NCBI RefSeq assembly: GCF_963678635.1
Contig: NC_087065.1
Span: forward strand, 56,138,397 to 56,202,396
From: Symsagittifera roscoffensis
Taxonomy: Eukaryota > Xenacoelomorpha > Acoela > Convolutidae
Reading direction: 5' to 3'
DNA length: 64,000 bases
Under the pieces are notes generated by a model, which was given only the letters and a program-made list of their open reading frames with translations, did no database searches and was not told the origin of the DNA. Every line of letters starts with the position of its first letter. Within the stretch, counting starts at the first letter, position 1. Positions 26,501 to 38,500 of this stretch are shown piece by piece. The position numbers were made by a program, and so were the translations under genes.

Positions 26501-29500
26501 CCAAATCTGCCATAAAGTCAGTATTAATTGAACATGAACAAGTGATTCAACTGATTTTGTTAAACTAGTTGTTAAATTTATAACAGAAACTAGCGTAAAA
26601 AATTTATAACAGAAAAATTTTTATTTGTTTTTTTTCTATCAGAAAATTTCGGCGAGCACCTTATTGAAAAAGAAACGAAAGTGAAAAGAAATCAGTTTAT
26701 TGAAAAGATAAATTTGGTCAAAAAATTGATCAAAAAAATTAAAAATTACAACTTTAAGTTCAAAAGTTATTTAGCCTTCTAACCTCCATAAATAACAATC
26801 AAATGAGCAATGTAGTTGGATTGTGAAAACAAAGCGATAACTAAGCCGACAAACAACAAAAGCAAAAGCGACAAAGTCGAAAACTCAAAAAAAAAACAAA
26901 GAAATATTTTTAAAATATGAAGCACTAATAAGGATGCAGAGTGTGAGTAATAGACCAAATTTTGAAATACGTCGCTGCAAATAGACGCACATACTGCATG
27001 CATTTCGTGTGCTGCATGCATGCTGAAATCTGTGAAAATAGTTGTTTCCGGGAAAAAAAAGTCTAGCACCCGATTGCAATCCCCTTGCTTATCTGAACTC
27101 AAAAAATGAAGAAGTAACGCTAAAATTTGGGATGATGTGATACTGAATAAAAAAATGTATTATTACCAATGTGTAAATACAAAACACTAATATTAATAAA
27201 CTACATCTTCGCTATTTTATTACGCTTTTCTGACAGAATGTCGGCTTGCGCTCAAGAGATGCATCTTGTGTTTAGAAAAATTCATCTTGTGAAGACTTTT
27301 TCCTTAAAAAACGAGAGCCACACGAACTAAATAAGTTAAATAAATAAAAGAAATTTAAGAACCTAAGGGCGAACAATCAAATACGTCATTTCAGCTAAAA
27401 ATAAACTGGCTGAAAAAGCAGGAATGATTCATTTCCATTCAATTCAACTTCAGACCATTACCTGACATGGTTTTCTCGGAAACAAGTCGATGAATATTTC
27501 CTGTCAAAAACTATTTAAAAAATTAGGCTGATTCGAGGTTTTAGTTTTGAAGCAATTCAATCACATCCATGCATCTTAAATTCCTCTCTGCGGATATAAT
27601 GGTTAACATTAGTATACTAATCCTTGTAAGCTTTTCAATTAAGACTCGGAAGTAAAAAAATATCTTTCGCTAAAAACCACTTATAAAAAACCTTATCTAA
27701 GCTATCATGTAGTCAAGCGATTGAAAAATTGTAGTTCATATGAAATTGGCATTGATAGTCCAGTAGGATTAGCTTGTTTTCAGACGTTTCTTGTTGGTGC
27801 TGAAACTTCCAGTGAGCAGTTTCTTGGCCCAGTGAATATTCATCAGAGAGAAACAGCAGAATAAGAAAAATAGCACTCCAAATTTCACCTGAAACAAAAC
27901 AAGATTCAGACACTATTAAAAAACATAACAAAATAATTGTAGCACTGATTTTCAAAAAAGAAGTTTCACCAATACAAAACTCGCTCGATTCGTACGAATG
28001 GCATACAAAAGTTCGACTGGTAATTTTTACAGGGATCCATAGTTTTCCGGGGTCCATGCCGTAAAATGCAGATTCTCATTGTATTTCTAATTTTATTCAA
28101 TAAAAAGTTTTTCGATATTAATGAAACAAGAACTAGTTAAGCTTCACTCAAGATAGGATGCGGTGCTTAGGTGCTGTATTTGTTAATGCTGCGGGATCCC
28201 TCGAAAGTGCAATGCGGGATCCCTCTCTTATAGTTGGTTTTATCAGGTTTTGTGCTCTATCGCAACTTTGTTCGAACTAAAATATTCCTCGCGAACCACT
28301 AAATTGATTATTATAATTACTTACTGGATCAGGATTTGGGTACAGCTTGTGATATGAAAAGGTCTTTTGGAGCACATACGGAATCACACCTAGTCTGAAT
28401 ATCATCCAGGCCAGAAACGAAACTGGCTTCAACACTGACACCGCCATGGTCCATCCTGCGAAGTCAGCCAGCATCTGGACATTTACAAACACCACTGGCA
28501 AATACCCAACATAAAACAAAGTGATGAGTGCCGGGAAATGACCCGCAATTCCCATGGACACTCCGACAATCGTTGCCAAATGATGACATACGTACAAAAA
28601 ACTTCGTGTTTTCTTGTAGAATGTGACAACATGTAAGTCGTATATAGTATATCCGAGGAGGAAACAAGAGATAAAATTGAACTTGAAACTGGAAGGGTGG
28701 TTGAAAAAGTCAAACAGGTCCAAGTGGATGAACTCAGTGGCCTCTAGATACAGAGCAAGGAGAGCAGTGATGATCGAGTGACACAGAGACACCTGGTAGT
28801 TGGCTCGTTGTACCTGGATGTCTAAAATGCATAACAAAATATCGTTATTTTGAAATTAGAATCATAGAATAGTTTGAATAACTGTTTTAAAATCTCAGCG
28901 TTTAAATACATTGATTCAAATTCTACCAATCATTCAATTTTTAACAAAATTTCTATATTATTTTTTTTGCAAATGCTAGTAGTGTTTTGAGCCTATTTGA
29001 GAATATAAACAACTAGCTGGTTATTGGGCAAGTAGCACAGAAGGTTCAGACCACATTTAATTTTTTGACCGAAAAAATTTTCTGAAGTATCTGGCGTTTT
29101 CTATTTTTTGGGTAACAATAGAGGATTAAATTTAGGCTACACGAACTTTTAGCTACACAATATTTGTTGAGTGCGTCAGAGGAACACAAAATAAAACAAT
29201 ATCTAACCTGAGTTGGGGTATCTTTGTGAGGGTTTTGAGAATACAGTGAATAATGTTAGGTGCCAATAGCTACTCGCAATCACAACCGCCACTTTCCAAG
29301 CAACATTCCAACTCCCAGAGGTCCATGTGAGGGTATCGTTCACTATAACTTGCAGATGAGGTGAATCTATTTCCAGTTCAGACATCGAAGTCGGTTCAGA
29401 AGAATATACGACTTCAGAAGATTATTTGTGCAGTACTTTTCAAGTTGGTTCAGTAGTTCAGTCTACAACTTCAGATGACGATTTGCAAAAGGTCCGATCC

Positions 29501-32500
29501 GTTCAGTTAAGGTTCTAAGTTTTTCCGAATGTACGAGAGTTTGAAATAATTAGAGTTTATAGAACTAATCTTCCTCGCTGGCATTTGTTTATTAAACCTC
29601 AGAACGAAACAGTTAAATTCATATTGGGTCAATTAAATCATCGCCAGAGGCCTTCTTAACTCCACGCGTGATTTGATTAATATTCTTGCCATTTTCACCT
29701 AGATTTCTGCACGGAATGACATTCAAATTAGGTTTTGGGGCTAATTGATACAGGTAAAACAGTTAATCAAAAAGAGGCAAATCATGAATCATTTGAACAT
29801 ATTTTCTTGAGTTGAACAAGGTTCTATATTTTTAGGTTATCTCAAAACTTACATAGATCACCCTTGCTGGATAAACTTCGTCAACCAGTAACAAGCTATA
29901 ATCTGCGTATTAAAATAATCAACTTAAGCAAGATTGATGGGTGGTAACACGATGTACAGCGATAACCGAAAGAGGGTCACAAATTAGTTTTCAAAGCATT
30001 TGCCATAATCTCTGTTGCAAAAGATGTACAAAAAGATTTTAAGCCTGAGGATTTACTATCAAGCAGGTCAAACAGAATACGGAATAACAGAAACAGCAAT
30101 GGAAAGAGAATGAAATCAATTCTGGTCACACAGCGGTTGAGTTCATTCTCTACCTTCATACACACACCACGTGATGAATTAAAGAAAAATAGGACAAACC
30201 AGTGGTACATTATTCTGCACCTTATATTTGTTTCTGTCTTCGCAATTCAAAATGAATAGTGCAGCTACTGAACAAAGTTATTCAGCCTAGCTTGAAAAAC
30301 ATAGTAAAAAATGGCTCAACGGATCTATTCGGCTGCACTAAGCATGAGTTGCAACAACCTACATAAGTAGAAAGAAAAATTGCCACAGATGTCAGAGCAG
30401 ATCTAGGATTTTCTCGAGGGGGGAGGTTGCGGATTTTCAATAAAATTTTTGCAAATTTCGTCGACCTTTTTTTTTTAGGTCGACCAAATTGATTTTGCAA
30501 GCGCTCCAAGAACACTAAAAAGATCGTATTTTGACCAAAAAATGTTGCACCGCTGGCAAATTTTTGAAAAGAAAATAAGTCACACAGAGGCAAAGCTGCC
30601 ATTTGCGAACACTAGCGAGAACACGACAAAATGCAGCTCTAGAGTTCTAAAAAAGGAATAAGAAAAAGTAAAAATAAGCCTCGAATTAGAAACAATTCGG
30701 TGACGTCTCGGGCTCGAACCTACCGCGACCTAGAAAGTTTGAGTCTCACGCACTAACCACTCAGCTATGGACGCTTTGTCTATCACACTAACCACAAATA
30801 AAGCCGAAAACAGATGCTTTGAAATTTCCAATGCTACAGATCGTGATTACAGCAAAAAGGCACACAAGTGAACACTTTTATTTGCGAGTTATGTTAGAAA
30901 AATAAGAAGGTTCGTACTAAAACACTAGCTGCTCGCTAGCGTAAAAAATGCCGTTTTTCGAAAGCTTTGGCCAAAATAAGCGCTCCCCTTCAAAATTAGT
31001 ATAAATTGGCGCCAAGGTCACCTTTAAAAAAACTTTGGGTCTGGTCGGCCGAAAATGGATGTCATAAAAATACCAAAGGGGGACCCTTTGTTTGGCGAGG
31101 TGGTCGAATCCCTGAGGGGGTCACCCCTCCATCCACCCCTGACATATTTAGCTCTAAAAAGCATATTTAGCCAGACAACTGAAAAAATGTTAATAAGCCC
31201 AGGAAAACCAAACAAATGACTGACTTTTTTTCAAGATTCGAGTTCCAAACAAGAAATATATAATTCTTTATGATTGACTGTTTTATGAGTCTCCTTTTTG
31301 AATAAACTAACCAATTTGAAAAAACAGGATAAAAAATGTCTTTACTGGATTGCGGCCTGTATTTAGACACGCGCGTATCATAATCGTCAGTAAGCAGACG
31401 AATACTATATTAACCAATAAGAATCGAGATGAAATAGCAAACTTACGAAATACATAATTATTAATTTCTTCCTTTTCCCGTTTCTGATTCGTTAATAAAA
31501 TATTTGTCTGCTTACTGACGAATATGATACTAAAATGTCTAAATAATGCTACTTAACCGTTTTTTTTCGCTGAATAACCTAAAAGTGGGAATCCATTATC
31601 GAAACAAAGTCAAACACAATTTTTCGCGCCATTTCCATAATCATAATTGGAGAACATATTTAAGCTTCCTTTTAGAAAATCAATTCATTTGAATTCAAAA
31701 AGAAAGCAAGTACAACCACGAAAAAATAAGGCACAAGTGATAGGACCGATCATTTTACTGACCACTCATTTAGCATAGAAAGTGAGAAATTAGTCTTCCA
31801 GCAGACCAACGTAAAAAAAATTGACGCACAATTGATTGACAGACGTAATCAGACGCTCAGTCTTTTGTCAAGCTTTCCTAATTAACACATTTATCTCACG
31901 ATATGTCATTGAAACTGTCATCTCCAAAGCCGATTAGTTAAAATTAGAGGCAAACATATATTTATGCGCACAATAACACTCGTGCCGATTAAAAGCCAAT
32001 ACCGCGTTTGAAGTCAATGTTGACTTGTTAATTGTTTGAGTTTGTTAAAAGATCGTTCTGCTAAATTACCTAACACCTGCAATTGTGATAGAGGGGTCCC
32101 AATAAAAAATTAAGTGTGACAAGGGAGTGCCAAATCACACTAATTTTGAGCAAAAACAGTAACAAATAAATCAATATGCGCGGCTGTCGTTTCGACGCTT
32201 TTTCTCAAATGTAATTAACCTAGCCTTATTTGCGCTAACTTATGCGATACTGTAATTGACATCATCAATAAATTGAACAATTTTGGAGCACTATGATTAC
32301 ATTAGGTACCCGTTTAGTTTGTTGGGACCTCTCTATCACTCATGTACCAAAATCAAATTTTCAAAAATGACAATGAAAACAAGAAAACCAAACCAAAACA
32401 ATTTTTTTTATAAAACCAGCCAATTTTTCGGAAAAATGTTATTCTACTGGAAGACTAAAAAGCAAAAACTAAAAAAATTGTGGCACCAAAGTTTGACGTT

Positions 32501-35500
32501 ATCTTCTGCTGCTCACTATTATGAAAGCATAATAACCATTATGAAACCTTTTCAAACCAAATAACAACTATCGCTATCTATCAATAAATCCTAATAATTC
32601 CTTTTCATAATTTTCAACTTTTTAACGACCTTTTTCGCCTGTGACAACCAGGATTCAGACACGACAATCGTTTTTCCAGAAACCTTTATTTATATCTAGT
32701 TGAAACACCGAAATACGTTTGTTCTCAATAACACAAGAACGTCATCGGTCTTTTTAAAACCTAACGCCGCCTGTTAATACGAATAATTGGTTTCGTAGGT
32801 AAGCTTGTGCCTCCTAGGCAATATCGCAACAACGTAATTCAACACAGATCGATAAAAAATATACAAGTAGTTTACATTTTAATAGATATTGATGACCAGT
32901 TTGTACTGTAACCCACACTGGATCTTGTTAACTATTTCCCCTCCCCCCTTTTGGACCTTGTCAACTATTTCCCCCTATGCATTTGTTATTTTTGACAACC
33001 GTTTCTGTATAAAATATGCATTGCAAAAATGTCAACAATTAAGTGGGTTTACATTTTCGCGCGTTCGTATTTGTATTACTTACTATTTATATAATACCCA
33101 CTTAATTTTTTTTTATATATATATTTTCTGAAAATTGTTTTAAGCTATTGAAAATGAGGCCGCCAAAGTTGAATTTCTGAAAATCGAAATAGGGGGAGGG
33201 GAATAGTTAACAAGATCCCCCACACTGACCAATTTATTAGGTCTAAAATGAACCGCCATGGGAAAACGTAACTGTTCTTTAGCATTGTCACCTTTAACGT
33301 GTTCTGATTACTAACAAGCAAGTCTTATCGATTTGATCTCAACTCTAAATATCGCAAAGAGAAGCTGCACTTCGAAGAGACAAGCAAGAAAAGAGCAAAA
33401 AGAAGCTCTTAAAGAAATAAGAAAGGGAAAGATTGAAACAAATAAGCATTGAAAAACAAAACTTTAACTTAGTGCCGTCACCGAACGGCAGACCTGTAGA
33501 TTTGGAGTCTCACGTCCTCGCACTAGCGCCACGGTCGATTGACAAAATGCAAACATTACCACCCAACAAAACCTTGAAAAAAAACCTGAAAAACTTTTGC
33601 TGTGCCGGAATCGTACCTCCGACCTATTGTTCAGGAGTCTCATGTCCTGATATCTGCGCCAGTAGCTTCAAAATATACAAAAACTTCCTGTTAATACAGC
33701 AGCGATAGATGCTTTCACATTTCCAAGACTAAGTTAGCAAAAGTGTTTAACAAAATGATCAGTTTCATCGCGAGATGGGTTCAAGAAAACTGATTGCGTA
33801 TCATGACACTATGCTCGCTATTGCTCGTTTTTGTAACCATAAAAAACAAGAATACTAAAACTGAGATTAACTCGTCAATTTCATCACCAAAAGCTGCTGA
33901 AAACCTCATCTTAAACTTGAAGCCATTTTCAAGCAAGTGTTACAAATTTATCTTAATAATCGGTATCAACTAGGATGCGCGATGCATTGAAAAAACCAAT
34001 ATAATGAATTGAAATTTAGTCGAGCTGCATTGAATTTTTCAGTTATTTTCAGAGTATCGGACTGCATCATTTGTTACCTGGAAAGATATGCTTCAGACAA
34101 ACTAATGTGGAAAAAATTTTGCCAGAAATTTTTTTCGGTTGCGAAACATTGCGGACAACGCACTACAAAAACATCAGATCTCTTGTTGTTCAACCCTTTG
34201 AGTAACACGAGTATTGAATTGTAATTGAATTGAAAATAAATTTCCCTGAATCACGCATCGTCAGAATCGACAATTATAGCCATACCTCGATTATAGTAAG
34301 ATTGCGGAGGTCGGGTTAGGTACCTTTTGTAGTTAAAACTTCCCTTGACTGGACGGACTTGTACAGGAAAGAAAACAACATCCATCCCAAACTATTATCA
34401 CTAATAACCACGCCCAGGTGCAAAAACGCTCGTTTCGATGACAAACTTCTCAACGAAGTTTAAAAATGGCGAAGGACAGATATCATCAGAGCTGGCTCCA
34501 TGACTAATAAATGAGTACCTGTTCAGTTTGGCCAAAATTTATTACATACATATTTCAGGTGGGTTGCGAACGAACAACGATGGGGAAAATTCGTAATCGA
34601 ACTTTATGTTCTTCGATCGTTTACAAGCAACAGAAAAATAACTTCATTTAAAGTCGACTAGTCAGTAAATGCAAGATTCAGTAAACTCAGATTCATTAAT
34701 TTTAGATTCAGTAAACTTAAAAGAATGTAATAAGAATTTTATTGCTTTCGTCATAGTTATACTATCATCAGCTTGGTTTAACATCAAATAAAGACAACTT
34801 TTCAACGTTTTCTATCATTACATTATCAAAAGCAACGCGCGTCGCTAGAGCAAGAGTTAAGCAACGTCAGTTGTTTTTATTATTGACTTAATAATACTTC
34901 GGATGTCAGAAACAATACTTCGGATGTCAAAGTTGATTTCTTTGATAGTTTAGAGGGGTTCCTGAAGTAGACAGTTTTTTAATAACGAGAAAAATCAAAT
35001 TGCAAAGGTACCACGGTGATATTCAAGTTTACCTACGTTATCAATTCAAACAAAGACCAGCATTTTTGAACCATGAAACGTTCAAATTTCAATAATTGGT
35101 TTCTTGACCTTTGAGATAAAAATAATGACCAAAACTGGAGCTCGTCAAATTCTTCACTTTCAAGAAAGTTAGTAGTTTCGATGAAATCTTGAAACAACTT
35201 CAAAATCCTAATTTAAAAGCATTTTTCAGATAGAAACGAATTGCTGGATCTCTTAAGTATTTCCCCCCTTTTGCAAGGGGGGATTTGTTACTAGGTACAA
35301 AATGCACATATGCTTAACCGTTGAATTAGTTCATCATAGGGATGGCAATTCGTTACTAGGTACCAAAGTGGGGAAAAATGAAAGAGATCCGTTTTTCTTG
35401 GAGATTAAAACGAACTGTATCTGCTAACTATAGAAGTCTTGATGTTTCTTTTAATTTAAAAATCCAGGCAAATGTAAGAACGAAGAAGCGAGTCAGTCAC

Positions 35501-38500
35501 GAGAAGTGAAAAAATTTCATATTTCATACAGTGCTGATTTAAATTATTCAGACAAACGCATAAAACTAGAAAGTTAAAACAGGTTTTTCTCAAACGGAGC
35601 TTAGGTTGAAATGATGAAGACAAAGAGGGCCTCTTTTTTTGGCCAGTTAAAAATTATGACAAAGTATTGGTTCAGTTCATAACAAAACTAGATCAAAAAG
35701 AGCCTCTTACGTAGCTCAAAAACGTTTAAGGGTGTAACTTCAAAAAATTGTAGATAATTAATATATTTTCAGTTGATAGTCAAAAAAAGGTCCTGTTTAT
35801 AACTAAATAAAACACCAACTATATATTAAAACTTTTATAAAACAAATTGTCCACGATCACACCCTTCTTAAACTTAGTTGAGCTACGTAAGAGGGTTCAC
35901 TTTGATATAGCTTTGTAACGAATCGAACCAATACTTTCGTCATAATTTCAACTGACCAAAAAAGCCAAAAGTGATCCCTTTTAGGGGTAAAAATTTGTGC
36001 TCGAAATTCGCAAAGAAAATTTCATCGTCTTAAAAATTCTAAGCAAGTTTTGCCTGCATCTTTTTCCACCTAAAATCAACTCAATTTGAGATAAACGCGT
36101 TTTAAATTTCAAGATTAATGCGTTTCGTCCGGATTATTTAAATCAACACTGTATACTGGACGAGAAGGAAAACGCATCTTTAAAGTATTGAGCTATCTTT
36201 TGTTGAAGTGAAAAATAGCTGCAAAATTGTGAAATCTATTTTAATACTTTTGAAACAATTTAATCACCTTTCCGCATTTTCTTTTTAAATTTTTGGTCTA
36301 ATTCCGATCTTATAAAGCGGGCAAGCAGGCTTATAATACGGAAAAAAGATGGCAAAACTTAGATTTACTCCAGTTTTTTAAGTTTTTAGAGCCTTCTGGA
36401 ACGGGCCGAGTGATATATCATATTAACGCCCTTTCAGTCGTGATTCGAATTTTATTAGGAAGTTTTCAAAAATTGTCACAGTAACGAGAAAAACTGGTTT
36501 CAAGTTTTTGAGTTTTACTTCACTTCCGAGCGAGTAATGCGAGCGAGCAAGAATATTATAGAAAGACAAGACGGAAACTTTGTTTCACTCCAGTAAAATT
36601 ATTTTTCGAAGTTTTTTAAAGCTATCTTGAGAACAAAAAACTTCAAAAATTCAAAAAGTGTTCTAGTTGCCTATTTTACTATGACTCTAGAACTTTCCTA
36701 AATTATAGATTTTTTTATGATCCTTTTATCACACAAATAAGGTAGGTTTTTAAAAAATATGGTCGTAGTATTCTTAGATACTTCCACAAGAACTGGATAT
36801 CCCTGTTTGCGTTTGATTTAGTTATTTGTTGTTTGTTAGTTAATTTGACTAAAAATTGCACCGGATATTTACAAGAAATTAGCTAATTTCATCCGCAGAA
36901 AAAGACATGATGGTGCATGATCTGTGTTCGATTTTTTTACTGTAAAAACAAAAAACTATTCCAGGTGCTCGGTCTAAAAACGGTAAAAAAAAGTTAGCGC
37001 CATAATATGTGTTAGTTAAAAATTAGATTTTTTTTTTTCTACATTATCCTTGCCAAAAAGTTTTTTCATCAATTGATCTCAAAGCAAGTAGTCCAAATTC
37101 ATGTGACCTATATTTGAACGACTTGCTTTGAGATCAATTGATGAAAGTGCTTTTTCAAAATGCATCTTTTTTAAAATGAACACAGATGCGAAGCTGCGCT
37201 TCGCAAACACTAGCAATAATACAAAAAAGCAGCTTTATAAGGTGAAACAAGAAAAGATAAAAATAAGCCTCGAATAAGTTAAACTTTGCTACGAACGCCT
37301 AACAAACGGCAAAAACTAGTCACAAACAAAGCAGCTACATATGATAACAAACTGCCAATGCGATGCAGCAAAAATGGTACCAAATAAAAACAAACACAAA
37401 TTTGCAAGGAGTAGTTAGGAATATAACAAACTGAAGGCACCACACTAATTTTGCAAGTAATAAATTGCGAGATAAATTGACTAAGGAAATTTCTGTAATC
37501 GAGTGTTTGTGTTTGTTGTTGTATAAAACAAATAGCTTTTTTTCGGTTCAATTGATGAATTTAAAATGCATCAACTGTGTTAACTTAATACTATTCGAAT
37601 GTCAAAGCACGTACTATCAATAAGCCGTAAAGATGCCCTAACAGTGGCACCAAAATTGGCGACTTAAGTTAGAAAAACACTAAAGCTCAGTAAAGTTCGC
37701 TAGTGTAAAAAAGAAGCTGACGAATTTCTAAATTAATGTTACGTTTTCAATGTTGCCCAATATACATTCGGCGCTTTCCTCGAAAAAAAAAATATCGCAT
37801 ATAGTAAAAACCGATTTTTCAATGGCCTACAATTATATTTTCTAAACGCCCAAAAACACCAGGCATCAGACGCAGAAACAAAACAGCACCTCGAATATAT
37901 GATGAAAAAACATAGCCAGTCTTTTAGAAAAGTATCAATGAACTCAAAACTATAAAAACAAAAACAACTGAACATTTTCAAAACATTTCTAAAGAAACAA
38001 ATATTTAGGTCTTAAAGCCATTTCAATTTCAAATATCTTTTATGAATGACTTTTTTCGACACAAATAACCCAATTCGAGAAAACTGGGTCAACAGGTAAT
38101 TTTTTATTCGGCGGGGAAATCTATTTTGAAAAAAAGTAATTCTAGTTTTTTGGCACCATTTGGACTTTCGTAACTCGAGCTTAACGTGTCTTCCACCTGA
38201 CAGAAGCATTCAAATTAAACTTTAAACAAGCAACAACGCGAAAAAATCAAATTTAAGCGTCATCATTTTTTGGGACTTTTTCTGAAAAAAAAACACATTA
38301 AATCACTTTCATCGTTCAAAATTTACAAAACAAAAGATAACTTAAAAACGACAAAACCTTTTCCATTGGTCGTAACATAATCATAAAAAGCAATCCTTAA
38401 ATTGAATAAGACTTGCTGAATACTGAGATAGTCTCATAGAATGTTCCTAACACAAATACCATTTGAATTTCAATACTTTTTTCTGGAACACACGACCTGA

